A stretch of DNA of 64,000 bases, taken from the NCBI GenBank assembly GCA_009387755.1, contig GG697241.1:186001-250000 (forward strand), given 5' to 3'. The notes beneath the pieces are model-generated. The model was given only the letters and a program-made list of their open reading frames with translations, did no database searches and was not told the origin of the DNA. This document shows, piece by piece, positions 50,996-59,492 of this stretch. The first letter of the stretch is position 1. Every line of letters begins with the position of its first letter. The translations under genes and the position numbers were made by a program. The stretch is from Candidatus Micrarchaeum acidiphilum ARMAN-2. Its GTDB lineage: Archaea; Micrarchaeota; Micrarchaeia; Micrarchaeales; Micrarchaeaceae.

Positions 50996-52423
50996 CCTTT
51001 TTTTGAACCATATAGTTCCGTATTCTGTGTCTTCAAGAGCCAGCCCGTATTTTTCCAATAGCTCCTGCCTTATCCTGTCAGCATCTTCGAATTTCTTCTG
51101 GACGCGGAGCTTTTCCCTAGTTTTTATCAGTTCCATCGCCTCATCCTCCAGCCCGGTCTTATAGGCATCGCTCTCAAGCAGGCCCAGGGCCCCCGCGCAT
51201 TTCAACAGGCTTTTGTATACTGTCTCCTTGTTGCTGTGCCCGATTGACCTGTTAGACTCGAAATAGCTCCTTATGTCGGAGAACGCACCAAAAAGCTCCA
51301 TTACAGCCACAGAGGTGTTGAAATCTGCATTCATCAGCTCTTCAAATCTTGAGTCGAGCTTTACGGCCTTTTCAGCCAGATCATTTCCTTCCGCGTCATT
51401 GCCCTCCTTCGCGTTATAAAGAACGCCCATCGAGTTATACATGTAATCCAGCTTCTCCTGCGCCTCCTTGATCAGGCGCTCGGTATAGTTTATTTCTTTC
51501 CTGTAGTGGGTAGAAACCATAAGCAGCCTAAGCGCCTCGGCATCGTATTTGCCCAAAATCTCCCTTATTGTTATGAAGTTCTTCAAGCTCTTGCTCATTT
51601 TGATATTGTTGACATTCAATACTCCTGCATGCATCCAGTATCTAACGAAAGGCACCTTTCCGAATGCGGCTTCCGCCTGCGCTATCTCGTTGGAGTGGTG
51701 CGGAAAAATAAGTTCGCTTGCTCCGCCGTGTATATCGTACTGCGGCCCGAAAACCGCGTATGTCATAGCCGTATCCTCTATGTGCCATCCGGGCCTGCCT
51801 ACGAACTCAATCTCATTGCCGCCAATTCTGAGCTTAATCTTCCAGCTTGGTTCGCCCGGTTTAGAACCCTTCCAAAGCGCAAAATCGTACACGTTCCTTT
51901 TGCCCTCCCTGGGCTCTATCCTATGCTCTTTCAACTGCTCAAGCTTCATGCCTGACAGCTTTGTGTAATCCACAAACTTGTCCACGTCATAGTATATGTC
52001 GGAATCTATCTGGTAAGCATAGCCGCCGTCCAGTAGCATCTGTATCTGCATTACCATTGTGTCTATATAATCGTGGGACCTCAGATACTGGGTGACGTTC
52101 TTCTTTACCCCGATTGCCTCCATGTCCTCCAAAAATCTTTTTTCATAGTACCTTTCAAGCTCCTCAGCCGTAATTCCCCTCTCCTTTGCCCTGTTTATTA
52201 TTTTATCCTCAATATCCGTTATATTCTGTATGTATCTGACATCGTAGCCTAGATGCCTTAGCCACCTTACCACGACATCGAACACTATATAGTTGCGTGC
52301 GTGTCCAAGGTGTGCGTCATCGTACGGAGTCTGCCCGCATACGAACATATCCACCTTGCCTTCTAGCCTTGGCTTAAACTCCTCTACAGACCTAGAAAGC
52401 GTGTTATATATATGTAATTTCAT
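50975..52423 (-). CDS. cysS: cysteinyl-tRNA synthetase
   Basis: 482 residues. It charges tRNA-Cys. The HIGH motif reads HLGH in YDDAHLGHARNYI, the KMSKS motif is KMSKSLKN, and zinc-ligand Cys occurs in MFVCGQTPYD. The start is the ATG at 52423 (MKLHIYN, where the family begins); an upstream in-frame extension reads as nonsense. The 3' end overlaps nuoN by 21 bp. A separate cysS means the organism does not rely on the indirect SepRS route. Confidence 0.95.
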   Translation of the reverse strand: MKLHIYNTLSRSVEEFKPRLEGKVDMFVCGQTPYDDAHLGHARNYIVFDVVVRWLRHLGYDVRYIQNITDIEDKIINRAKERGITAEELERYYEKRFLEDMEAIGVKKNVTQYLRSHDYIDTMVMQIQMLLDGGYAYQIDSDIYYDVDKFVDYTKLSGMKLEQLKEHRIEPREGKRNVYDFALWKGSKPGEPSWKIKLRIGGNEIEFVGRPGWHIEDTAMTYAVFGPQYDIHGGASELIFPHHSNEIAQAEAAFGKVPFVRYWMHAGVLNVNNIKMSKSLKNFITIREILGKYDAEALRLLMVSTHYRKEINYTERLIKEAQEKLDYMYNSMGVLYNAKEGNDAEGNDLAEKAVKLDSRFEELMNADFNTSVAVMELFGAFSDIRSYFESNRSIGHSNKETVYKSLLKCAGALGLLESDAYKTGLEDEAMELIKTREKLRVQKKFEDADRIRQELLEKYGLALEDTEYGTIWFKKRSRDKVD

Positions 52424-52566
52424 AATAAAATCAACCCAGCAATACAATATTGCAAGGAATCGCCATCCGTTGCATCCGACCCCGCAAAATGAAAAGCTGC
52501 GCAAGAGTTAAATAGTTTTTGAATATTATACTACTACTTTAAACTAAGCTTTTTATAAAGATTTTG

Positions 52567-52576
52567 TTTAAATATA
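52567..52576 (+). promoter_or_regulatory. TATA box for the eS19 operon
   Basis: TTTAAATATA centred about 27 nt before the GTG start of eS19, placing transcription at the start codon. It probably drives the run from eS19 through ftsY. Confidence 0.6.
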
Positions 52577-52598
52577 CATGCATACCTGAAATGAAAGC

Positions 52599-53027
52599 GT
52601 GATAGTCGTGGCTAACCCATATGATGTCAAAGCATCTGAACTTATAGCACTTGCAGCGGAACGGCTTAAGGATAAAATAAAGAAGCCGGAGTATATAAAC
52701 TATGTAAAGTCCGGCTCAGGCAGGGACAGGCCTCCGGAAAACCAGGATTTCTGGTATATGCGCAGCGCATCAATACTGCGCCAAGTCTATGTCAACGGCC
52801 CTGTCGGCGTCTCAAGGCTGCGCACCAAGTACGGAAACAGAAAAGAGTCCGTGGTACACAGGAAGCACCATGTCAAGGCCGGAGGCAGCATAATACGCGA
52901 CTCGTTCCAGGCGCTAGAATCTATAAAGTTCATAAAGAAGACAAAGGCCGGGCGCGTGATAACTCCAGAAGGCAAGTCATTTATGGACAAAATCAGCAAC
53001 GAAATAATAAAGAACGGGGGCGCTTAG
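52599..53027 (+). CDS. rps19e: 30S ribosomal protein eS19
   Basis: 142 residues. The family blocks are present: PYDVKASELIALAAERLK, PENQDFWYMRSASILRQVYVNGPVGVSRLRTKYG, and the C-terminal winged-helix stretch IKKTKAGRVITPEGKSFMDKI. The start is a GTG at leaderless spacing from its TATA box; a second GTG nine bases later is possible. It is first of the ribosomal and secretion run and is followed by the PDCD5 homolog. Confidence 0.95.
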   Translation: MIVVANPYDVKASELIALAAERLKDKIKKPEYINYVKSGSGRDRPPENQDFWYMRSASILRQVYVNGPVGVSRLRTKYGNRKESVVHRKHHVKAGGSIIRDSFQALESIKFIKKTKAGRVITPEGKSFMDKISNEIIKNGGA

Positions 53028-53048
53028 CGGCCCTGCGGGATGTTCATC

Positions 53049-53345
53049 ATGGCAGAAGAGGAAGACAAAGAGATCAAGAAGGAACTAAACAGAATGTACA
53101 AAGAGATGGAGCAGGAGCGCCAGATAAGGCAGCTCATGCATCAACTGCTTGAACCCAGTGCCTATGAACGCCTTATGAACATAAAAGTATCAAACAACGA
53201 GCTCTATATGCAGCTCGTGAACATGATTGTGACACTGGTACAGTCAAACCAGATAATGGGCAAGGTGTCCGAGCGCAACCTTCTCGCATTGCTCAGCAAA
53301 ATAAACCGCCGCCCGGAAACGCACATAGAATTTAAGCACAAATAG
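53049..53345 (+). CDS. PDCD5-like DNA-binding protein
   Basis: 98 residues. A three-helix bundle with the family's LMHQLLEPSAYERLMNIKVSN core and LLALLSKINRRPETHIEF tail. The PDCD5/TFAR19 family is conserved in archaea next to eS19 and eL39, as here. It binds DNA or ribosome-associated partners; precise role unclear. ATG 53049 is preferred to 53040 because family members begin MA-acidic. Confidence 0.85.
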   Translation: MAEEEDKEIKKELNRMYKEMEQERQIRQLMHQLLEPSAYERLMNIKVSNNELYMQLVNMIVTLVQSNQIMGKVSERNLLALLSKINRRPETHIEFKHK

Positions 53346-53354
53346 GTGTTTTTA

Positions 53355-53513
53355 ATGTCAAAAAAAACTTTTGAAGACAAGCTGAAACTCGGCAAGCACT
53401 TAAAGAAGGCAAGGAGGATACCGCTGCTTGCCGTGCTGCGAACGCATAAGGGCATAGAATACAACCAGTTTACCAGAAACTGGCGCCATACGAAGATAAA
53501 GAACAAGAAGTGA
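53355..53513 (+). CDS. rpl39e: 50S ribosomal protein eL39
   Basis: 52 residues, a very small basic protein lining the ribosome exit tunnel. The sequence runs MSKKTFEDKLKLGKHLKKAR, then RRIPLLAVLRTHKG, then FTRNWRHTKIKNKK, with the family's WR-x2-K end. It lies between PDCD5 and eL31, the standard archaeal order. Start ATG 53355, stop 53511-53513, 4 nt before eL31. Confidence 0.95.
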   Translation: MSKKTFEDKLKLGKHLKKARRIPLLAVLRTHKGIEYNQFTRNWRHTKIKNKK

Positions 53514-53517
53514 AATC

Positions 53518-53910
53518 ATGCCAGAAAAATTGCTTACCATAAACATAAGAAAATACCTAGTGACCCAGCCAAGGGTGAAAAGGCACAGGAAGGCCGCCGC
53601 ATTCATACGTGAGGCCGTTGCCCATTACACAAAAACCGACTTAGACAAGGTAAGGCTGGATCCGTCGCTGAACACCTTAATATTCAAAAGCCACTACAGG
53701 AGCATGCTTCCTATAAAGGTAACCGTTACGATGGATAACGGAATAGCCAAGGTAAAGCCGCTATCCGATAAGGCCGCTGCGCAGCCAGAAAAGACCAAGA
53801 AGGAGGAGAAGAACGACAAGAAAAAGGCAAAGGAGGCCCCCGCGCAGAAACCGAAAAGGCCGGATGCTACCAAGGCAAAGGAAAATGGCGCCGAAAACAA
53901 GCCTAAATGA
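53518..53910 (+). CDS. rpl31e: 50S ribosomal protein eL31 with charged C-terminal tail
   Basis: 130 residues. The first 85 match eL31 (LTINIRKYLVTQPRVKRHRKAAAFIREAV; VRLDPSLNTLIFKSHY). The last 45 residues are an extension of Lys, Glu, Ala and Pro, absent from most archaeal eL31 proteins and probably disordered. Confidence 0.95.
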   Translation: MPEKLLTINIRKYLVTQPRVKRHRKAAAFIREAVAHYTKTDLDKVRLDPSLNTLIFKSHYRSMLPIKVTVTMDNGIAKVKPLSDKAAAQPEKTKKEEKNDKKKAKEAPAQKPKRPDATKAKENGAENKPK

Positions 53911-53955
53911 TCGACATAAATCGGTCCTGATTCAGATTCAGCAACGGTGTTACTG

Positions 53956-54627
53956 ATGGGTGCAGCAAAGTTAAGGATAAACGGCAGCGACTACGTCGGA
54001 GCCTTCATAACTGCAACTGACGATTATGCGTTTATAGGGAATGCAACTACCCCAAAAAGCATGGACATCATAAGCGAAATCCTGGGGGTAAGCCCAGTGC
54101 GCCTGTCGGTATTCAGCTCAGACCTGATAGGCATATTCTCGAGGGCGAATTCGAACGGCATCGTGCTCTCATCAATGATTACAGCGTCGGAGTTGGAGTC
54201 CCTTAAATCTAAAGGGCTTGGCATAAATGTTGCAGTGCTTGACAGCAGCCTCAACGCAATAGGCAATAACCTTCTCGCAAATGACAAGTTTGCCATAGTA
54301 AATCCAGAATACTCGAAGCCAGAGATAAAGGAGATTGGAGACACCCTCGGCGTAGAAACTATTCCAATCGAAATTGGCGGATTCAAAACACCAGGAGCAA
54401 ACAACATACTCACAAATAAGGGCCTTGTAGTAAATAACCGGTGCTCTGACGAGGAGAAGGAAAGACTAGACGAGATACTCGGCTTCGATTCAGTAAGGAC
54501 TACTTCAAATATGGGCTCCCTAAGTATAGGGATATCAACTGTCGCCAACTCAAAAGGGGCAATCGTTGGCGAGACTGCCACGGGATATGAGTTCGGAAGG
54601 ATTATTGACGCTTTGCATATAGAATAA
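53956..54627 (+). CDS. eif6: translation initiation factor aIF6
   Basis: 223 residues with the fivefold pseudo-symmetric pentein fold, seen as repeats of the type VGAFITATDDYAFIGN, DLIGIFSRANSNGIVLS, NNLLANDKFAIVNPEY, NNILTNKGLVVNN and STVANSKGAIVG. It binds the 50S subunit and blocks premature joining. GGTG upstream fits ATG 53956; the GTG at 53947 is inside the leader. It sits between eL31 and LX, as in many archaea. Confidence 0.95.
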   Translation: MGAAKLRINGSDYVGAFITATDDYAFIGNATTPKSMDIISEILGVSPVRLSVFSSDLIGIFSRANSNGIVLSSMITASELESLKSKGLGINVAVLDSSLNAIGNNLLANDKFAIVNPEYSKPEIKEIGDTLGVETIPIEIGGFKTPGANNILTNKGLVVNNRCSDEEKERLDEILGFDSVRTTSNMGSLSIGISTVANSKGAIVGETATGYEFGRIIDALHIE

Positions 54628-54640
54628 TGGTGTGATATAC

Positions 54641-54811
54641 ATGAAATACAATATAAGCGGTTTCATAAAGCGCGGCCATGCCGCCTTCAGCATAGAAATC
54701 AGCGCGGAGAACGAGACGCATGCAAAAAACATCGCGCTGATAAAGCTGGGGAGCAAGCAAGGGCTTAAAAAGAGCGAGATAGAAATAAGCAATATAAAGA
54801 AATTGGAATAA
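54641..54811 (+). CDS. rplX: 50S ribosomal protein eL20 (LX/L18Ae)
   Basis: 56 residues. The LX pattern is clear: FIKRGHAAFSIEISAENETHA, then IALIKLGSKQGLKKSEIEI. GGTGTGAT lies 4 nt before the ATG. It follows aIF6 by 13 nt and precedes prefoldin alpha, the standard order of this operon. Confidence 0.9.
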   Translation: MKYNISGFIKRGHAAFSIEISAENETHAKNIALIKLGSKQGLKKSEIEISNIKKLE

Positions 54812-54850
54812 AGCCAAAATCTAGGGCAAACCAGAGCAAGGCGTTTGAAA

Positions 54851-55279
54851 ATGGCAGAAAACGTTCCGGACAAAGAAAAAAGCGAGTCCATATTTACCCT
54901 CAACTATATACGGCAAGTCTACCAGAACCAGTACTTGCTCACGACAAAGGCCATAGAAGCAAGCATGGACTTGCTCAACGACCTGAACACGACAAAAGTC
55001 ACGCTGGAAAATATGGACTCGATAAAAGGCCATAACATACTGGCACCGATAAGCAATTCCTCATACCTATACGGAAAGGTCGAGGCGGGGGACAAAATAA
55101 TAATAAACATAGGTGCGGGCTACATGATTGAAGAAACCGTAGAAGAGGCAAAATCGTTCGTTTCGCGCATGATAGAAAAGGAGAGCAAGTACATAACAGA
55201 GCTTTCCAAGAACAAAGGCGAACTAGAAAGCGCGATCCTAGATCTCAATTACAGGCTAGAGCAACTTAGCAATCAATAG
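54851..55279 (+). CDS. pfdA: prefoldin alpha subunit
   Basis: 142 residues. Long N- and C-terminal coiled-coil helices (NYIRQVYQNQYLLTTKAIEASMDLLN; FVSRMIEKESKYITELSKNKGELESAI) with the central beta segment ILAPISNSSYLYGKV and IINIGAGYMIE, the family signature. It forms the jellyfish-like hexameric chaperone with the beta subunit. It is followed by ftsY, as in many archaea. The ATG at 54851 is preferred to TTG 54845. Confidence 0.9.
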   Translation: MAENVPDKEKSESIFTLNYIRQVYQNQYLLTTKAIEASMDLLNDLNTTKVTLENMDSIKGHNILAPISNSSYLYGKVEAGDKIIINIGAGYMIEETVEEAKSFVSRMIEKESKYITELSKNKGELESAILDLNYRLEQLSNQ

Positions 55280-55350
55280 CGAAATTAAATGGTGCAGTGG
55301 TTGTATGAAGCAAAGGAAGCCTGCACCGTTTACGGGTTGGTGTTGTCACT

Positions 55351-56463
55351 ATGTTTGATGAACTAAAAAAGAAGCTGTCTGGGATCATACACAATTTCAC
55401 TGAAAAAGAGGAATCAGAAGAGCCTTCACAGCAGCAGCCACAAACTGCCCCGCAAGAAACCCAAAAGTATGAAGTGCCGCAGCTCCAGCCAAAAGAGCAA
55501 AATCTTGAAGAAAAACCAAAGGAAATGATGCCTCCACCCAAGCAAAAAAACGATGAAGTAAATCTCTCAATACAGACAAAAATAAAGGGCGTGTTCCTGA
55601 AAAGTATAAAGCTTAGCGATTCGGATATAGAAAATTTCACTGAAGAACTCAAAATTTCGATGCTGCAATCTGACGTTTCATACAAGACCACAGAGGAATT
55701 TATATCCAAGCTCTCACAGTCAATGCGCGAGTCGAAATATGACTCTAAGAACATAGGCTCCCAACTCAAAAGAGATGTCAAAGGGGCCCTCCTAGAAGTT
55801 CTCAAAATAAATAATTCCGGGATAGATGTGTTCGATTACGTGCTGAAAAGGGCCGAGGAGGGGAGCATACCAGTAAAAATCCTGTTTCTCGGACCAAACG
55901 GCACCGGTAAAACCACCACAATAGCCAAGGTGGCTTACAAGCTGAAGAAAATGAACATTCCAACCGTAATAAGCGCAAGCGACACATTTAGGGCAGCTGC
56001 CATAGAGCAGACCGAATACCACGCAAAAGCCGTTGGCGCCGAAGTAATAAAAAGCGGCTACGGGGCGGATCCTGCAAGCGTGGCATTCGATGCGATAAAC
56101 TATGCAAGGTCGCATGGCATGCCCGCAGTGCTTATAGACACGGCAGGCCGCCAGGAGACGAACAAGAATCTGCTATCGGAAATGCAGAAGATTGTCAGAG
56201 TAGTGCAGCCCGACATAACCTTATTTGTAGGAGAAAGCACTGCAGGCAGCATAATAGCCGAGCAAATAAAAGAGCTTTCAAAAGCAATAAAAATAGACGG
56301 CATAATATTAACCAAGATCGACTGCGATGCCAAGGGCGGAAGTGTAATATCAATAGCTGACACGACCGGGATACCCGTTCTTCTTCTAGGAAGCGGCGAA
56401 TCTTATGAGGCGCTATCCAAATACAGCAACGACTTCATAATTGATTCATTGCTAAACAACTGA
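55351..56463 (+). CDS. ftsY: signal recognition particle receptor FtsY
   Basis: 370 residues. After an N-terminal charged, Gln/Pro-rich segment (about 20-65) comes the NG domain: Walker A/G1 GPNGTGKTT, DTFRAAAIEQ, DTAGRQ (G3), TKIDCDAKGG (G4) and LLLGSGE. The GTPase docks SRP to the membrane for co-translational secretion. A longer N-terminal tail than usual may be a membrane-binding region. It closes the conserved eS19-to-ftsY run. Confidence 0.95.
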   Translation: MFDELKKKLSGIIHNFTEKEESEEPSQQQPQTAPQETQKYEVPQLQPKEQNLEEKPKEMMPPPKQKNDEVNLSIQTKIKGVFLKSIKLSDSDIENFTEELKISMLQSDVSYKTTEEFISKLSQSMRESKYDSKNIGSQLKRDVKGALLEVLKINNSGIDVFDYVLKRAEEGSIPVKILFLGPNGTGKTTTIAKVAYKLKKMNIPTVISASDTFRAAAIEQTEYHAKAVGAEVIKSGYGADPASVAFDAINYARSHGMPAVLIDTAGRQETNKNLLSEMQKIVRVVQPDITLFVGESTAGSIIAEQIKELSKAIKIDGIILTKIDCDAKGGSVISIADTTGIPVLLLGSGESYEALSKYSNDFIIDSLLNN

Positions 56464-56540
56464 GAAACAAAGCAAAGAATTTTTACTTATTCTTATATAT
56501 TTTTATCCTGCCATCTATATACCAAAGACGAGGGTTTTTT

Positions 56541-57857
56541 ATGGATGGCGCGCTGTTGGATATAGAAGATCAAATACTGGACAAACTTATCGGTAAGTTC
56601 ATTAGCGTCGTCAAGGACGATAAGAGGAAGGAACTGGTCACAAATGTGGCCAAGAGCATAAATGCCGACATATCCGACCAGCAAATAGACGAGATATACA
56701 AGGACATGAACGACCTCTCCCCAATAACCCCCCAGCTCATAAACCAGGACGTAGAAGACATAATGATAAACAATACCAAGAACATATTTGTGTATGATTC
56801 CAAGGTCGGCCAAAAGAAACTCGAAAGCGGGTTTGAGGACAGGGAGCAACTGGCGAGATTCGTAAAGAAAATGAAGCTCTACACCACAAATCAGGCTGCG
56901 GGTGGCAACATACAAGACATACATCTTCCAACCGGAAGCAGGTCCAATGTCATATACTCTCCGGAGGGCTACGATATAACCATAAGGAACTTCAAAAAGC
57001 AGACCCTTAGTGTGATTGACCTTGTAAACTCTGGGACATTTGATTATTCTATAGCTGCAAGACTCTGGCTTTACATGGACGGATTCAGGGTTAGGCCTGC
57101 CAACATACTAATCGGCGGGATGCCGGCAGCCGGAAAAACTACTCTTCTCAACTCGCTGCTCTCATTTACCAGGCCCGAGCAGAGGATAATCGCGATAGAG
57201 GAAACCCGCGAACTTGACATGAGCATGCAGGAAAATGCGGTAAGCCTCGAAACAAACAACGAGATGCCAATGGTAGAACTGGTGAAGAACTCCCTAAGGA
57301 TGAGGCCCGACCTTGTCATAATAGGAGAGGTAAGGGGCGAGGAAGCCAATGACATGATAACTGCAATGAACATTGGAAAGATAGCGCTCGGAACAATCCA
57401 TTCGTCTTCTACCAGAGATATAATAAACAGGCTCGAGCATTCGCCAATGAACGTTCCAAAGGACATAATACCTGTCATAGACGCGCTCATGGTGGTGTCA
57501 AACGTATGGGAAAACGGAAAGCCGCACAGGAAGGTGATACAGATATCTGAAATAACCGGCATAGAGACGCAAATACTGCTTTCCGACCTGTACAAATTCG
57601 ACTACAAGACCCACAAGGCGTCTCCGATCCTGCCCAGCGTGCAGTACAGGGACCTCCTGTCCGGGATCATGGGCGTTCCGCCATCAGACATACTGGCAGA
57701 GGAAAACGTGAGGGCCGCCATACTGGCCCAGCTCAACAGAATCGGCAAGCGCGACATAAGGAGCATAAGCGAAATAGTAAGGGATTACTATGCGGAACCT
57801 GATGCCACACTGAAGAAAATAGGACTGCCGCAACTTCAGCCCATAGTGCGCCTATAA
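56541..57857 (+). CDS. type II/IV secretion (CpaF/TadA-like) ATPase
   Basis: 438 residues. Walker A GGMPAAGKTT, Asp-box IIAIEETREL, Walker B-type LRMRPDLVIIGEVRGEEANDM and His-box LGTIHSSSTRD are the hallmarks of the secretion ATPase superfamily that drives pili, archaella and T2SS-like machines. The N-terminal domain (residues 1-150) has a typical acidic pattern (DVEDIMINNTKNIFVYD). It lies 77 bp after ftsY with its own TATA-like TTATATATTTTTAT. Partner membrane protein genes (TadB/TadC-like) are not adjacent here. Confidence 0.85.
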   Translation: MDGALLDIEDQILDKLIGKFISVVKDDKRKELVTNVAKSINADISDQQIDEIYKDMNDLSPITPQLINQDVEDIMINNTKNIFVYDSKVGQKKLESGFEDREQLARFVKKMKLYTTNQAAGGNIQDIHLPTGSRSNVIYSPEGYDITIRNFKKQTLSVIDLVNSGTFDYSIAARLWLYMDGFRVRPANILIGGMPAAGKTTLLNSLLSFTRPEQRIIAIEETRELDMSMQENAVSLETNNEMPMVELVKNSLRMRPDLVIIGEVRGEEANDMITAMNIGKIALGTIHSSSTRDIINRLEHSPMNVPKDIIPVIDALMVVSNVWENGKPHRKVIQISEITGIETQILLSDLYKFDYKTHKASPILPSVQYRDLLSGIMGVPPSDILAEENVRAAILAQLNRIGKRDIRSISEIVRDYYAEPDATLKKIGLPQLQPIVRL

Positions 57858-58196
57858 TCTTGTCTCTGCGGCAGGCTTCTGCTGCTCGTCAGCGACCTGC
57901 CCGGCAGTCTGCTTTGCGCTCTGCAGCCAGGAGTACATGTTGGCTATGAGATTTGCTATTTGTATGCCTTTGTCTGTCAGCCTTATCTGCTTTATCTTTC
58001 CGTGCCTTTCGCTCTTTACTATGCCTAGGTGTTCGCAGGTGTTTATAAAGTTGCACGTGTGCACATATGTGGCATTGGCATACTCGGCCAGATTGCTGAT
58101 GTATGAGCTGTCAGCGTTGTCCCTAAGATAAAGCAGTATCTTTGCCTGTTTGTCCTTGAGTATTATCCCAGAATCAGGGGCCTGCGAATCTTGCAT
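57852..58196 (-). CDS. winged-helix transcriptional regulator
   Basis: 114 residues. KQAKILLYLRDNADSSYISNLAEYANATYVHTCNFINTCEHLGIVKSERHGKIKQIRLTDKG is a clear winged helix of the MarR/PadR-like type common in archaea, with the recognition helix around YVHTCNFINTC. The C-terminal part is a helix and a polar tail. It converges on the secretion ATPase with a 6-bp overlap and is divergent from the PRC-barrel gene. Target genes unknown. Confidence 0.75.
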   Translation of the reverse strand: MQDSQAPDSGIILKDKQAKILLYLRDNADSSYISNLAEYANATYVHTCNFINTCEHLGIVKSERHGKIKQIRLTDKGIQIANLIANMYSWLQSAKQTAGQVADEQQKPAAETRL

Positions 58197-58335
58197 CGTT
58201 GCACCAAATTTTTCTATTCTGACAGAAATTTAAGCATTGTTGCGGGTCACTGCCATAAAAGGTTTAAAAACATAAAACTATTTAAATACTCTATAAATAA
58301 ATAGTATTGAGAATATTAGGTCCGAAGGTGAAAAA

Positions 58336-58587
58336 ATGGTAAAATTCATAATAGGAAGGCAACTAGTGAACAAGAAAGTGATAACCAACGACGGTTTTGA
58401 TGTAGGCAGATTCCTAGATGCAGAGATCAATCCACTAACCGGAAAGATAAACGCCTTCATCATAGAGCCGAACCCCGACAGCAACCTGTTTTCAAAAATG
58501 AAGGTCGATGCCGGGCAAATGAAGATACCCTACAATGCTATACACGCTGTCAATGACTATATAGTTGTGGACAGAAAGCTAATTTGA
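58336..58587 (+). CDS. PRC-barrel domain protein
   Basis: 83 residues. The beta-barrel of PRC type: LVNKKVITNDGFDVGRFLDAEINPLTGKINAFIIEP, then KIPYNAIHAVNDYIVVD. Free-standing PRC proteins in archaea are thought to take part in RNA handling or cell division (CdpB-like). GGTG precedes the ATG and a TATA box CTATAAATAAAT (58291-58302) lies upstream. RNase HII follows 36 bp later. Confidence 0.85.
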   Translation: MVKFIIGRQLVNKKVITNDGFDVGRFLDAEINPLTGKINAFIIEPNPDSNLFSKMKVDAGQMKIPYNAIHAVNDYIVVDRKLI

Positions 58588-58623
58588 CGCGTTCCTGCGC
58601 GTACCTTTTGCGTGGGTGGTTAA

Positions 58624-59325
58624 ATAATAATCTGTGGCGGAGATGAAGCCGGCAGGGGCGCGCTACTCGGCCCGCTTGTGATAGCATTGGTCGCCGTAAA
58701 AAAATCTAACGAGCGCAAGTTCGCCGAAATAGGCGTGCGTGATTCCAAAATGCTTTCGCGTAAGCGCCGTGAACTGCTTTTCAAATCCATAAATTCCATA
58801 TCAGACGCCATAGCCGTGGACAAGATAACACCTGCCGAAATAAACCAGGCCATGTCAAACAAAATATCGCTAAACGAACTTGAGGCAATACGCTTCGCCA
58901 AGCTCTTCGACCAGCTAAAGGAGGACATAGGCACCGTGTACTTGGATTCGCCAGACGTGATACAGGAAAAGTTCGGCATACGGTTCAAGATGTCTTCTGG
59001 CAAGCCCCTAAAGGTAATCGGCCTAAAGCAAAAGGCCCAGAAGGGCATAAAATTTACAAAGGTGATATCCGAGCACAAGGCAGACTCAAAGTACCCTGTG
59101 GTATCCGCGGCAAGCATAATAGCCAAGGTGGTGCGCGACCGCGAAGTAAAAAAAATAGAAAAGAGCCTCCGGATAAGAATAGGCTCTGGATACCCTTCGG
59201 ATTCAAAGACGATAGATGCCGTGCGCGGCAATCTGACCAATTCAGCGCTCCTCTCACACGTGCGCGAGCACTGGAGCACCATGCGCAGCATAAAGCAGAC
59301 AAAAATCTCGTACTTTACCGAATGA
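58624..59325 (+). CDS. rnhB: ribonuclease HII, apparent ATA start
   Basis: 233 residues if begun at ATA 58624. It removes RNA from RNA-DNA hybrids and single ribonucleotides. The catalytic motif GGDEAGRGALLGPLVIA lies at the very N-terminus; other acidic residues are in GVRDSKML and YLDSPDV. The first ATG, GTG or TTG in frame is GTG 58678, which would remove the essential Asp-Glu. An in-frame stop (TAA 58621) just before leaves only ATA, ATA, ATC, TGT as possible starts. GGGTGGT at 58614-58620 is a good SD three bases before ATA 58624, where the family's Met falls. The protein is otherwise complete. Confidence 0.9.
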   Translation: MIICGGDEAGRGALLGPLVIALVAVKKSNERKFAEIGVRDSKMLSRKRRELLFKSINSISDAIAVDKITPAEINQAMSNKISLNELEAIRFAKLFDQLKEDIGTVYLDSPDVIQEKFGIRFKMSSGKPLKVIGLKQKAQKGIKFTKVISEHKADSKYPVVSAASIIAKVVRDREVKKIEKSLRIRIGSGYPSDSKTIDAVRGNLTNSALLSHVREHWSTMRSIKQTKISYFTE

Positions 59326-59341
59326 AAGGAAAAAATGAATG

Positions 59342-59437
59342 CGGATCTGGCGGGATTTTCATGCGTAAAGCTGCATTTTGAACCCGCAACCATTCGGTCC
59401 GAAGCCGAACGCGCTGTCCAAGTTGCGCCACAGATCC
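59342..59437 (-). tRNA. tRNA-Arg (anticodon TCG) with T-loop intron
   Basis: Acceptor GGATCTG/CAGATCC with discriminator G, a perfect D-stem GCGC/GCGC, and anticodon stem TTCGG/CCGAA around CTTCGGA, giving TCG. The T-stem GCGGG/CCCGC encloses 28 nt rather than 7: TTCAAA, then about 21 nt containing the hairpin ATGC...GCAT, then T. Removing 21 nt restores TTCAAAT and a 75-nt tRNA. The intron therefore lies in the T-loop, near position 59/60. Confidence 0.85.
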
Positions 59438-59492
59438 ACAAACACAAAATCCATTATCCTTTATTAAATTTTAATATTTATTAATACCTCTG

